A stretch of 64,000 nucleotides of DNA, taken from positions 356,286 to 420,285 of the forward strand of contig NZ_AYMJ01000015.1 in the NCBI RefSeq assembly GCF_000633255.1. The letters are read 5' to 3'. The notes beneath the pieces were generated by a model. The model was not told the origin of the DNA and ran no database searches. It worked only from the letters and a program-made list of their open reading frames with translations. Made by a program: the position numbers and the translations under genes. This DNA is from Pseudomonas sp. H1h. GTDB taxonomy: Bacteria; Pseudomonadota; Gammaproteobacteria; Pseudomonadales; Pseudomonadaceae. Shown in pieces: positions 56,494 through 64,000 of the stretch (the stretch's first letter is position 1; each line of letters starts with the position of its first letter).

Positions 56494-56585
56494 AATGTGG
56501 GAGCGGGCTTGCTCGCGAAGGTGGTGTATCAGCTACAGATGTGCTGATTGACACGACGCCTTCGCGAGCAAGCCCGCTCCCACCG
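56494..56585. repeat. REPIN, GGGCTTGC subtype
   Basis: ATGTGGGAGCGGGCTTGCTC and inverted GAGCAAGCCCGCTCCCACC with a spacer of about 45 bases, between convergent genes. Same subtype as the copy at 18281. Confidence 0.9.
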
Positions 56586-56613
56586 TTGTTTCGGGGCGTT
56601 TTAGAGAGTTGCG

Positions 56614-56823
56614 TTACAGGCCTACGACATCCTCAGCCTGCAAACCCTTCTCCCCCGTCACCACCGCATATTCGACCTGCTGACCTTCAGTCAGCGAGCG
56701 ATGTCCCTCACCGCGGATCGCGCGGTAGTGCACGAATACATCCACCCCGTCGTCGCGCTGGATAAAGCCGTAGCCCTTGGCGTCGTTGAACCACTTCACG
56801 TTGCCGGTTTCACGTGTTGCCAT
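56614..56823 (-). CDS. Cold-shock protein, CspA family
   Basis: It has 69 residues: one OB-fold cold-shock domain with RNP1 KGYGFIQR and RNP2 VDVFVHY, preceded by [11 protein letters not shown]. It binds single-stranded RNA and DNA. The RNP2 ends in Tyr where most CspA proteins have Phe. The family member (CspA, CapB or CspD type) cannot be fixed from this alone. Its 5' side contains the first copy of a 19-bp direct repeat (56976-56994). Confidence 0.93.
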   Translation of the reverse strand: MATRETGNVKWFNDAKGYGFIQRDDGVDVFVHYRAIRGEGHRSLTEGQQVEYAVVTGEKGLQAEDVVGL

Positions 56824-56975
56824 CTGTTCATACTCCTTTTTTATTATTGAACAGGCTTTTCGCAGGAAAGCCTTTGCGGAACGTCAGCCTGCGCCCGACG
56901 TCCATAAATGGCCCCGGCGACAGATTGCCGAGTATATGACAGGCGCAAAAAGTCTCAACAGGAGATTACTTCGCC

Positions 56976-56994
56976 GCTTTTTTGCCGATTTTCG
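56976..56994 (+). repeat. Direct repeat DR-a
   Basis: GCTTTTTTGCCGATTTTCG, identical to 58883-58901. Similarity continues on both sides (ACTTC three bases to the left, AAT three bases to the right). The two copies bracket the Ig-like/halovibrin-like gene. Confidence 0.85.
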
Positions 56995-57013
56995 GTGAAT
57001 CCCCGTCGTTATC

Positions 57014-57042
57014 AAAAAAAGGCCCGGGCTCAAATCCCCTGA
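57014..57042 (-). terminator. Possible terminator of the Ig-like gene
   Basis: The stop codon region GGGG...CCC can form a short stem and is followed by GGGCC and seven T on the minus strand. The stem overlaps the last codons, so this is a weak call. Confidence 0.4.
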
Positions 57043-58736
57043 TCAGCTTGAGAATAACTGACGATATCTCTTGCCGTCGGACTGGGTGTAATACGCATTA
57101 CCGGAATACGCCTTCCCGTTGCTTTCAGAAAATCACGCTGAATATTCTTCGCCCCTTCCACCCCCACCGCCCGGGTTGCGTTGCTGAAGTAGAAGAATGC
57201 CTTGATCGGGAGATTGGAGGTGTTTTGCGGCCATGTCTTGATCACGATCTCGTTCTGACGCCAGGCCTGATTTTCTGCTCCGGGGTTGTCTCTGGCAGCA
57301 AGACTCAAGGCAAAACCGGCCTGATCAGGGGCAAAACTGCATTGATGGCGATATCGCTCGGGGGCGTTTTTATATTGTTGAAAATGCGTACGCCAAGCCG
57401 CCAGCGTCTTCAGATTTTGCGCGGCGCAAGGTCCGCTGTTCTGCGGAAAATCCCCGCTGGCCCCACAGCCGTTGGCTGATCGTCGAAGAGATTCGCCATC
57501 GTAGGGGAAAGCACACAGTACCTGCAGAGGATAACCACCATTTGCGGTGAACGACTGGCCGGGTTCCAGAATCAATCCCTGAGTACGACTGCCCTGCAGG
57601 CTATCCATACCGATACCGACTCTCATATAGCTGAAAGAAACACCCCCGAGACCAATGGCAGAAGGGCTTGGGTTCCATGCGTGAAACGCTGTGGAATCGT
57701 CGACTGTGCGAACCAGCAGACCACTGCAATCGTATGCAGCCTTATTGCCCGGGCAAGTGGTGGTGGTCGCTGAGTACAGTCGATTCAGTTCATCGGCCAT
57801 CTGTTGTCCACTGTTATTTCCGTCCGTTACGGTAATCGGGATATTTGTTCCCCACTCCGATGTGTTGCCGTTCAGCGTCTGCTGGCTGACGATCGAGTAA
57901 GGGCCGATGGGAAGCGCTATTGCACTGCGAACCTCCCACCGCCCCTTTTCATTCACCTTCGTACTGGCCAACACCGGACTGGCGGTCATGCTTCTGACAA
58001 TCCGCACCGTCGCTCCCGGCACGCCCATGCCAGAGAGCAATGGCTGACGCTCGCTCAGGCTGTTGGCCACGGGAGTTGAAATCTGAGGAGGATCCAGCGT
58101 GTCCACGGACGTAATCTGGATATTGACTCCCCAGTCCGACCATTTGCCATTGACCGACTGCCGACCGACGAATGAATAAGGTCCGACTGCCAACTCCACC
58201 GCGCTGTACACCTGCCAGTGCCCATTGCTATCGACCAATGCACTGCCCAGCACCGGACTGGCATAGTGGCTGCGCACTACCTGTACCGTCGCTCCGGGAA
58301 TCCCGCTACCGGCTATCCTGGGACGGCGATAGCTATTGCTACCTTGGGTTGGCGTCTCGATCACCGGCGGGGGTGGAATGTCGGTCACATTGAGCGCGAT
58401 GTTCAATCCCCACGCAGACGTAACCCCATTGAGCGTCTGTCGACTGACAATCGAATACTTTCCAAGGGGCAGCTCCACGCGGCTGCGAACCGCCCAGCGC
58501 CCACTGGGGTCGACCAACACAGTGGCCAGAACCGGGCTGGCAGTCTGACTCTTCGCCACCTCCACGGTTGCCCCCGGGACCCCGGTTCCCGTCAACCATG
58601 GAAGACGATAAACCGAACTGTCGTTGATCGGTGTCTGTATCACAGGGATTGCAACCGTCAATGCGTACACTGCACCGGGCGCGGTTATGAAGCCGGCCAG
58701 CAGGCTGAACCCTAAAACCTTCCAATTGAGTTTCAC
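57030..58736 (-). CDS. Secreted protein with three Ig-like repeats and a halovibrin-like C-terminal domain
   Basis: It has 568 residues from a GTG at 58736 with AGGAG eight bases upstream. A Sec signal peptide ends at VYA (about 25). Three repeats of about 90 residues (31-118, 125-210, 218-304) share VPGATV-like turns, SPVL strands, a G-W-V motif and YS-V-QT-NG endings, the pattern of bacterial Ig-like adhesin modules. The C-terminal part (about 310-568) has paired cysteines and segments such as FHAWNPSPSAIGLGGVSFSY, VLCAFPYDGE and IKAFFYFSN. From memory this resembles Pseudomonas proteins annotated halovibrin HvnA; that match is not verified. It stands alone between csp and plsB, flanked by direct repeats. 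Confidence 0.75.
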   Translation of the reverse strand: MKLNWKVLGFSLLAGFITAPGAVYALTVAIPVIQTPINDSSVYRLPWLTGTGVPGATVEVAKSQTASPVLATVLVDPSGRWAVRSRVELPLGKYSIVSRQTLNGVTSAWGLNIALNVTDIPPPPVIETPTQGSNSYRRPRIAGSGIPGATVQVVRSHYASPVLGSALVDSNGHWQVYSAVELAVGPYSFVGRQSVNGKWSDWGVNIQITSVDTLDPPQISTPVANSLSERQPLLSGMGVPGATVRIVRSMTASPVLASTKVNEKGRWEVRSAIALPIGPYSIVSQQTLNGNTSEWGTNIPITVTDGNNSGQQMADELNRLYSATTTTCPGNKAAYDCSGLLVRTVDDSTAFHAWNPSPSAIGLGGVSFSYMRVGIGMDSLQGSRTQGLILEPGQSFTANGGYPLQVLCAFPYDGESLRRSANGCGASGDFPQNSGPCAAQNLKTLAAWRTHFQQYKNAPERYRHQCSFAPDQAGFALSLAARDNPGAENQAWRQNEIVIKTWPQNTSNLPIKAFFYFSNATRAVGVEGAKNIQRDFLKATGRRIPVMRITPSPTARDIVSYSQADQGI

Positions 58737-58882
58737 ACCCACTCTCCTGCACAGAAAATCGTGATGCTCATCGTCATGGACGCAGGTATGGGCGTGAAAA
58801 TAGCTGACGTCTACTGACACAAATGACAGGTGTACATATTCACAGGACTGCTATCTATCTAAAATAAACTGTCAACTTCAGT

Positions 58883-58901
58883 GCTTTTTTGCCGATTTTC
58901 G
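58883..58901 (+). repeat. Direct repeat DR-b
   Basis: Second copy of GCTTTTTTGCCGATTTTCG, 66 bases upstream of plsB and 1,907 bp from the first copy. Confidence 0.85.
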
Positions 58902-58966
58902 ACTAATACGGCAAACTGTCGACCGCCCGAGCATTTGCTCGGTTTATTCACTCACGCAGAAGTCGT

Positions 58967-61465
58967 ATGACCCGTTCCCCGTTCCGCCGTCTTGTGTTTG
59001 GCACCTTGCGCCGACTGTTGTATCTCTGGGTTCGCTCCGAGACGATCAACCAGTCGTCGTTCACCCTCAACCTCGACCGCAGTCGTCCGGTGTTCTACGT
59101 CCTGCAAAACCCCTCGCTCACCGATCTGGCGGTGGTCGACACCGAGTGCACCAAGGCCGGCCTGCCGCGCCCGGTGCTGCCGGTGTCAGTCGGAAACCTG
59201 TTGGAGCCGGCGGCGTTCTTCTATCTGACGCCGGACCCAGACTGGCTCGGCCGTCAGGACAAGCGCGGTGCGCCGCCGACCCTGACCCGACTGGTCAGCG
59301 CTCTCACACAGAACGCTGCCGAAGACGCGCAGATCATTCCGGTCAGCGTGTTCTGGGGCCAGTCGCCGGATAGCGAAAACAGTCCGTGGAAGCTGTTGTT
59401 CGCCGACAGCTGGGCGGTCACCGGACGCCTGCGCCGGCTGCTGAGCATCATCGTTCTGGGGCGCAAGACCCGCGTGCAATTCTCGGCGCCGATCCACCTG
59501 CGCGAACTGATCGAACACAACAAGGGCCACGAGCGCACCGTGCGCATGGCCCAACGCATCCTGCGCGTGCACTTTCGCAACCTGAAGGCGGCGGTGATCG
59601 GCCCGGACATTTCCCACCGGCGCAATCTGGTCAAAGGCCTGCTCAACCAGCCACTGGTCAAGCAAGCGATCCTCGACGAAGCCGAGCGCGAAAACATCTC
59701 TGCGGAAAAAGCCAAGGCCCAGGCCCTGCGCTACGGCAACGAGATCGCCTCGGACTACACCTACACGGCGATCCGCTTCCTCGAAGTGGTGCTGAGCTGG
59801 TTCTGGAACAAGATCTACGACGGAATCAAGGTCAACCACATCGAAGGCGTGCAGAAGGTCGCCCAGGGTCACGAAGTGATCTACGTGCCGTGCCACCGCA
59901 GCCACATCGACTACCTGCTGCTGTCGTACCTGCTGTTTCGCAACGGCCTGACCCCGCCGCACATCGCCGCAGGCATCAATCTGAACATGCCGGTGATCGG
60001 CAGCCTGCTACGGCGTGGCGGCGCGTTCTTCATGCGCCGCACGTTCAAGGGCAACCCGCTGTACACCTCGGTATTCAACGAATACCTGCACACGTTGTTC
60101 ACCAAAGGTTTCCCGGTTGAATACTTCGTCGAAGGCGGCCGCTCGCGTACCGGGCGCATGCTGCAACCGAAAACCGGGATGCTGGCGATCACGATGCGCA
60201 GCTTCCTGCGTTCGTCGCGGATGCCGATCGTGTTTGTACCGGTGTACATCGGTTACGAACGCGTACTGGAAGGTCGCACCTACCTCGGCGAACTGCGTGG
60301 CGCGAGCAAGAAAAAAGAATCGATCTTCGACATCTTCAAAGTCATCGGCGCACTCAAGCAGCGTTTCGGTCAGGTCGCGGTGAACTTCGGCGAACCGATC
60401 AAACTGGCGGAATTCCTCGACAGCGAACAGCCGGACTGGCGCCAGCAGGAACTCGGCCCGCAGTACAAACCGGCGTGGCTCAACGAGACCACCAACCGCC
60501 TCGGCGAAAAAGTCGCGCAGCACTTGAACGAAGCGGCGGCGATCAACCCGGTCAACCTGGTGGCGCTGGCACTGCTCTCGACCACCCGCCTGGCGCTGGA
60601 CGATCGGGCCATGGCGCGGGTGCTGGATCTGTATCTGGCGCTGCTGCGCAAGGTACCGTACTCACCGCACACAACGTTGCCGGAAGGCGACGGCCGTGCG
60701 TTGATCGAGCACGTGAAGGACATGGACCTGCTGTCCGAGCAGAACGATGCGCTGGGCAAGATTCTGTATCTGGACGAGCAGAACGCCGTCCTGATGACCT
60801 ACTACCGCAACAACGTGCTGCACATCTTCGCCCTGCCGGCGCTGCTGGCGAGCTTCTTCCAGAGCACCTCGCGCATGAGCCGCGAACAGATCCTGCGCTA
60901 CACCCGTGCGCTGTATCCGTACCTGCAGGCGGAGCTGTTCATTCGCTGGAGCCTGGACGAACTCGACGCGGTGGTCGATCAATGGCTGGACGCGTTCGTC
61001 GAACAAGGCCTGCTGCGCTTCGAGAAGGACGTGTACTTGCGCCCGGCACCGAGTTCGCGACACTTTGTGTTGCTGACCCTGCTGTCGAAAAGCATCGCGC
61101 AGACCCTTCAGCGTTTCTACATGACCGTCTCGCTGCTGCTCAATGCCGGACAAAACAGCATCAGTGCCGAAGAGCTGGAAGACCTGTGTACGGTCATGGC
61201 CCAGCGCCTGTCGATTCTGCACGGCCTGAATGCGCCGGAGTTCTTCGACAAGAGTCTGTTCCGCCACTTCATCCAGACCATGCTCGACCTCGACGTGCTG
61301 CGCCGCGACGAAGCCGGCAAGTTGAGTTACCACGAGCTGCTTGGCGAACTGGCCGAGGGCGCGGCCAAACGCGTGTTGCCGGCAGAGATTCGCTTGTCGA
61401 TACGCCAAGTGGCCTTGCATCGCAGTGAAGATGCCGCGGAAACCGCCATAACACCGCCAGCCTGA
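58967..61465 (+). CDS. plsB: Glycerol-3-phosphate 1-O-acyltransferase PlsB
   Basis: Inner-membrane enzyme that acylates sn-glycerol 3-phosphate at position 1 from acyl-CoA or acyl-ACP, starting phospholipid synthesis. It has 832 residues. The four acyltransferase blocks are present: [15 protein letters not shown] (HX4D), [25 protein letters not shown] and [14 protein letters not shown] long C-terminal helical domain follows. A 16-bp palindrome (CCGAGCA/TGCTCGG, 58927-58942) lies just upstream. An 11-bp hairpin follows the stop. Confidence 0.97.
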   Translation: MTRSPFRRLVFGTLRRLLYLWVRSETINQSSFTLNLDRSRPVFYVLQNPSLTDLAVVDTECTKAGLPRPVLPVSVGNLLEPAAFFYLTPDPDWLGRQDKRGAPPTLTRLVSALTQNAAEDAQIIPVSVFWGQSPDSENSPWKLLFADSWAVTGRLRRLLSIIVLGRKTRVQFSAPIHLRELIEHNKGHERTVRMAQRILRVHFRNLKAAVIGPDISHRRNLVKGLLNQPLVKQAILDEAERENISAEKAKAQALRYGNEIASDYTYTAIRFLEVVLSWFWNKIYDGIKVNHIEGVQKVAQGHEVIYVPCHRSHIDYLLLSYLLFRNGLTPPHIAAGINLNMPVIGSLLRRGGAFFMRRTFKGNPLYTSVFNEYLHTLFTKGFPVEYFVEGGRSRTGRMLQPKTGMLAITMRSFLRSSRMPIVFVPVYIGYERVLEGRTYLGELRGASKKKESIFDIFKVIGALKQRFGQVAVNFGEPIKLAEFLDSEQPDWRQQELGPQYKPAWLNETTNRLGEKVAQHLNEAAAINPVNLVALALLSTTRLALDDRAMARVLDLYLALLRKVPYSPHTTLPEGDGRALIEHVKDMDLLSEQNDALGKILYLDEQNAVLMTYYRNNVLHIFALPALLASFFQSTSRMSREQILRYTRALYPYLQAELFIRWSLDELDAVVDQWLDAFVEQGLLRFEKDVYLRPAPSSRHFVLLTLLSKSIAQTLQRFYMTVSLLLNAGQNSISAEELEDLCTVMAQRLSILHGLNAPEFFDKSLFRHFIQTMLDLDVLRRDEAGKLSYHELLGELAEGAAKRVLPAEIRLSIRQVALHRSEDAAETAITPPA

Positions 61466-61476
61466 AACGTGCCGAC

Positions 61477-61512
61477 AACTAACGGGGCGACACTTCGGTT
61501 TCCCCGTTAGTT
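61477..61512 (+). terminator. Hairpin behind plsB
   Basis: AACTAACGGGG and CCCCGTTAGTT form a perfect 11-bp stem with a 14-base loop 12 bases behind the stop. No T run follows, so it may stabilise or end the plsB mRNA. Confidence 0.6.
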
Positions 61513-61562
61513 GATCCATGAATTAATAGGCTCCTTCAAATAATCACGATAAGGATATCGAG

Positions 61563-62249
61563 ATGAGCCTGTTACCCGACCGCGCTTCGGCAGTCACTTT
61601 AAACTTCAGTCTGCCAGCAGCCTTTCAAATCCCCCTCGACGGTGAGAATGAAACCATTGTCAGTGTCGAGGTGGTTAATCCGAAGTTATCGACGCTCGTC
61701 AAGGAACAGCGCTTTGCAAGGCTGTTCGAAGATAACTGGAAGTTCGAGTTCCCCCATCCCTATACCGATATTGGCGTGAAGTACCGGATTACTGTCCGGA
61801 TGTTCCACAACCGCCAACCCTTGCTGCTTGATCAGGAGCACTTTGTCATCGTCAACAAAGTGCCTCATCGCCAGACAGTACACCTGAGCACGATCGGGCT
61901 GTTGTATGTTGAAGCTCAAGAAGCGGAAAGCGTCCCGACCGAGGAAACGGTCACCATCAGCCTGCATGAAGCCGACAGTCCAGAAGTTGAGCTGGCACGC
62001 GTCAGCCACGACGAACAGACCGCCACTTCGTTCTATCTGAAATATGACCCGGCAAGTGTCACTCCCGGCAAGCGCTATGCACTCAGTGGCATAGAAAATC
62101 GCTACCACCAACGCATTTCGATAACGCCCGGACACGTAGAACTTTCCCCGCCGCCACGCGAACAACGCCCGTGGTTCATGCAGGCAATGGCGCAGTGGCT
62201 GGAGAAACCCTTACGTTTGTTCACTGACGCTGACAGCAAAATCCGCTAG
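61563..62249 (+). CDS. Uncharacterised protein with two YbaY-like domains
   Basis: It has 228 residues without signal peptide or membrane helix. The second half (about 115-195) repeats the layout of the lipoprotein encoded next: VTISLHEADSP, an S-F-L-YDP stretch (FYLKYDPASVTPGKRYALS) and an ISITPGHVEL end match LSVSLQDVSL, FHLSYDPAQVKPGHRYSVS and its end. The first half (about 25-105) has a similar strand order (VSVEVVNPK, FEFPHPYTDIGVKYRITVRM). It therefore looks like a duplicated YbaY/YscW-type beta domain that stays in the cytoplasm or uses another export route. Function unknown. Confidence 0.7.
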   Translation: MSLLPDRASAVTLNFSLPAAFQIPLDGENETIVSVEVVNPKLSTLVKEQRFARLFEDNWKFEFPHPYTDIGVKYRITVRMFHNRQPLLLDQEHFVIVNKVPHRQTVHLSTIGLLYVEAQEAESVPTEETVTISLHEADSPEVELARVSHDEQTATSFYLKYDPASVTPGKRYALSGIENRYHQRISITPGHVELSPPPREQRPWFMQAMAQWLEKPLRLFTDADSKIR

Positions 62250-62259
62250 ATTTCCATCG

Positions 62260-62280
62260 GCGCCGGGATTCTTCCGGCGC
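62260..62280 (+). other. Hairpin between the two YbaY-like genes
   Basis: GCGCCGG and CCGGCGC pair around a seven-base loop in the 50-bp gap. No T tract. It may set the relative expression of the two genes. Confidence 0.4.
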
Positions 62281-62299
62281 ACATGTCTCAGAGGTCCAG

Positions 62300-62698
62300 A
62301 TGAAAAAACTCACCCTTCTTGCCGCTGCCACGCTATTGAGCGCCTGCCAGTCGACCACCCCCGCCGGCAAAGTCGGCCTCGACGGCGAAGTGTTCTACCT
62401 GCAACGCATCGCCCTGCCACCGAGCGCGACCCTGAGCGTAAGCCTGCAAGACGTATCGCTGGCCGACGCTCCGGCCGTGGTGCTCGACGAGCAGAAAGGC
62501 CCGGTCAAAGGCCAAGTGCCGTTGCCGTTTCATTTGAGCTACGATCCGGCACAGGTCAAACCCGGCCATCGCTACTCGGTCAGCGCGCGCATCGAAGTCA
62601 ACGGCGAGCTGATGTTCATCACCACCGAAAACCACGCCGTGCAACTGGACGGCAACGATCCGCAGCCGCTGAAAATCCGCGTCGACGCCATTCGCTAA
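62300..62698 (+). CDS. YbaY-family lipoprotein
   Basis: It has 132 residues. The signal peptide ends in lipobox LSAC (Cys16), so the protein is lipidated; Gln at +2 predicts the outer membrane. The remaining beta-rich domain belongs to the YbaY/YscW (type III pilotin-like) group: GEVFYLQRIALPPSATLSVS, FHLSYDPAQVKPGHRYSVSA and GELMFITTENHAV. The role of YbaY is not known; related YscW proteins help place secretin subunits. RBS AGAGG precedes the ATG. It lies in a row with a paralogue upstream and the DUF4197 gene 21 bp downstream. Confidence 0.85.
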   Translation: MKKLTLLAAATLLSACQSTTPAGKVGLDGEVFYLQRIALPPSATLSVSLQDVSLADAPAVVLDEQKGPVKGQVPLPFHLSYDPAQVKPGHRYSVSARIEVNGELMFITTENHAVQLDGNDPQPLKIRVDAIR

Positions 62699-62719
62699 TT
62701 GTCTCTCAAGGAAGTTGCC

Positions 62720-63409
62720 ATGTTCCGCCCTACCCTTCGCTTCGCCGGCCTGTGTGCGGGCTTGATGATCTGCGCCAACGCGCTGGCGCTGTCGCTCAGC
62801 GACCTGTCGCAACAAGACGCCACCGGCGGTCTCAAGGACGCCCTGACCCAAGGCGCGCAACTGGCTGTCAAACAACTCGGCACTCCGGGCGGTTTCAGCA
62901 ACAACCCGGACGTGAAAATCGAACTGCCAGGCAAACTCGGTAAAGTCGCCGGCAAGATGAAAGCCTTCGGCATGGGCGCCCAGGTCGACGAACTCGAAAC
63001 CGCGATGAACAAAGCGGCAGAAAACGCCGTGACCCAGGCCCAGCCAATCCTCGTCGACGCCGTAAAGAAAATGACAGTGGCCGACGCCAAAGGCATCCTC
63101 AGCGGCGGCAACGACTCGGCCACCCAATACCTGGACAAATCCAGCCGCGAACAAATCCGCGCCAAGTTCCTGCCAATCGTCAAACAGGCCACCGACAAGG
63201 TTGGCGTGGCACAGAAATACAACGCCTTCGCCGGCCAGGCTGCGACCCTGGGCGTAGTGGATGCGAAGAGCGCCAACGTCGAAAACTACGTCACCGAGCA
63301 AGCGCTCAATGGCCTGTTCGAAATGATCGGCAAACAGGAAGAAACCATCCGCAAGAACCCGGCCGCTGCAGCGACCGGACTGGCGAAGAAGGTGTTCGGC
63401 ACCCTGTAA
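62720..63409 (+). CDS. DUF4197 domain protein (periplasmic)
   Basis: It has 229 residues from the ATG at 62720 behind AAGGAAG. A signal peptide ends at ANALA (about 24). The mature part is largely helical: LSLSDLSQQDATGGLKDALT, LPGKLGKVAGKMKAFGMG, KKMTVADAKGILSGGNDSAT and the C-terminal NVENYVTEQALNGLFEMIGK with the IRKNPAAAATGLAKKVFG tail. These match the DUF4197 pattern, a widespread family with no assigned activity. It closes the plsB-to-DUF4197 row and is followed by a strong terminator. Confidence 0.88.
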   Translation: MFRPTLRFAGLCAGLMICANALALSLSDLSQQDATGGLKDALTQGAQLAVKQLGTPGGFSNNPDVKIELPGKLGKVAGKMKAFGMGAQVDELETAMNKAAENAVTQAQPILVDAVKKMTVADAKGILSGGNDSATQYLDKSSREQIRAKFLPIVKQATDKVGVAQKYNAFAGQAATLGVVDAKSANVENYVTEQALNGLFEMIGKQEETIRKNPAAAATGLAKKVFGTL

Positions 63410-63423
63410 CTTCCTGCCCAATA

Positions 63424-63463
63424 AAAAAGCCCGCTGAACCGGTGAAGGTCAGCGGGCTTTTTG
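63424..63463 (+). terminator. Bidirectional terminator behind the DUF4197 gene
   Basis: AAGCCCGCTGA and TCAGCGGGCTT form an 11-bp stem with A and T runs on both sides, 14 bases after the stop. It can also end a minus-strand transcript from the element at 63449-63748. Confidence 0.9.
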
Positions 63464-63748
63464 TTGGGCGTCAGCCTTGCGGGCCGATTTTATCGAGCAC
63501 GCGCGACACAAATGCAGAGTGGTCGCTGTACGCAGGTTCGCAGACCGGGACTTCAGCCACCCGGCCCGAAGGTATCCCGCCTGCCATGACAAAGGCATAA
63601 AAAAGCGCCCGTTTTCGGATGGTGGACGCTGTGCGTCTGGGGTTTTACCGGGCCGCGAAACCCGGTCGCTGATTTTTGCAGCGACAGACCTGGCTAGACA
63701 TCGCACGCCCGACGGACAACCTTGTGGGAGGTTCTGGTTATTCGACAC
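63449..63748 (-). CDS. Doubtful 99-residue ORF inside a structured repeat element
   Basis: A GTG-started frame whose stop lies inside the terminator hairpin. The product is Arg/Ser/Ala-rich and low in acidic residues (RCLARSVAAKISDRVSRPGK, AGYLRAGWLKSRSANLRTA). From memory, near-identical small hypothetical proteins are annotated many times in Pseudomonas genomes, which suggests a repeated element and not a conserved enzyme. The DNA can fold strongly on the minus strand: ACCGGG/CCCGGT, AGCG-CC/GG-CGCT plus six T, and a branched structure closed by GCAGG/CCTGC (63532-63584). It may be an RNA element with incidental coding. Confidence 0.4.
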   Translation of the reverse strand: MSNNQNLPQGCPSGVRCLARSVAAKISDRVSRPGKTPDAQRPPSENGRFFMPLSWQAGYLRAGWLKSRSANLRTATTLHLCRACSIKSARKADAQQKAR

Positions 63749-63790
63749 CTATTTAAACAGGCCAAAACAATTCGGTGACTGGAAGGCCCT

Positions 63791-64000
63791 CTTCGCGAGC
63801 AAGCCCGCTCCCACAGTTGGATTGGGTGTGTTCAGGTAGGGATTGGTCGGCTTGTAGGCCGCCTTCGCTGGCAGGCCAGCTCCCACAGTTGGAGTGGGTG
63901 CGCTCAGGTGGGGATTGGTCGGCTCGTAGGCCGCCATCGCGAGCAGGCTCACTCCTACAATTGGATTGGGTGTGTTCAGGTGGGGGGTGGTCGGCTCGTA
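63791..64000. repeat. Tandem 72-bp repeats, each with a REP core, running off the window
   Basis: Three units begin at about 63791, 63863 and 63935. Each starts with a CGC-GGC-AGC-CTCCCAC-type REP core, then GTTGGA-TGGGTG-G-TCAGGT and GGTCGGCT-GTAGGCCGCC. They are all in one direction, unlike the inverted REPIN pairs elsewhere. The third unit is cut by the window end. Confidence 0.85.

Noticed and set aside
63477..63839. A 120-codon plus-strand frame at the right end
   Set aside because: It runs through the structured minus-strand element and a REP core; no ribosome binding site and no recognisable product.

Overview
This window is a contiguous stretch of a Pseudomonas chromosome, very probably of the P. 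fluorescens group. The supporting signs are high GC, the typical pseudomonad gene order mutS-fdxA-(rsmZ)-rpoS-nlpD-pcm-surE-truD-ispF, the map-glnD-dapC/dapD and csdA-csdE-tcdA-ndvB-dapE neighbourhoods, a Gac/Rsm small RNA, and many copies of the REP/REPIN palindromes typical of fluorescent pseudomonads. The species assignment is inferred from gene content and has not been searched. No rRNA, tRNA, CRISPR array, transposase or prophage gene was found.

Layout. (1) 1-2590: the 3' part of mutS, then fdxA with its terminator. (2) 2555-8213, minus strand: the small RNA rsmZ with its GacA box, rpoS, nlpD, pcm, surE, truD and ispF, joined mostly by overlapping start and stop codons. (3) 8213-11250: the glutathione-dependent formaldehyde pair fghA/adhC with a divergent LysR regulator. 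(4) 11414-19340, minus: ispD, ftsB, eno, kdsA, pyrG, tilS and accA. (5) 19480-37720, minus: the essential translation and envelope block. In transcription order this is rpsB, tsf, pyrH, frr, uppS, cdsA, dxr, rseP, bamA, skp, lpxD, fabZ, lpxA, lpxB, rnhB, dnaE. (6) 38094-43029, plus: map, glnD, dapC. (7) 43030-44908: an accessory island with two tandem astacin-type metallopeptidase genes behind a G-poor leader. (8) 44950-50940: a Na+/H+ antiporter, an ArsC/Spx-like protein, dapD, the csdA-csdE sulfur system and tcdA. (9) 51232-56823: ndvB (GH17-GT2 fusion), dapE, rlmA, a conserved hypothetical gene and a cold-shock gene. (10) 57030-58736: a secreted three-repeat Ig-like protein with a halovibrin-like C-terminus, flanked by 19-bp direct repeats. 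(11) 58967-63409: plsB, two YbaY-like genes and a DUF4197 gene. (12) 63424-64000: a minus-strand structured element with a short ORF, followed by 72-bp tandem repeats that each contain a REP core.

Functionally, most of the window is core biology. It covers lipid A synthesis (lpxD, fabZ, lpxA, lpxB, kdsA), outer-membrane assembly and its stress protease (bamA, skp, rseP), isoprenoid precursors (dxr, ispD, ispF, uppS), phospholipid synthesis (cdsA, plsB, accA), lysine and diaminopimelate synthesis (dapC, dapD, dapE), translation and its factors, and stationary-phase and Gac/Rsm regulation. The accessory and least understood parts are the astacin pair, the Ig-like/halovibrin-like gene between direct repeats, the YbaY-like pair, the 160-bp palindrome behind eno and the element at the right end. 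I see no complete new defence or mobile system. These five spots are the best candidates for new biology.
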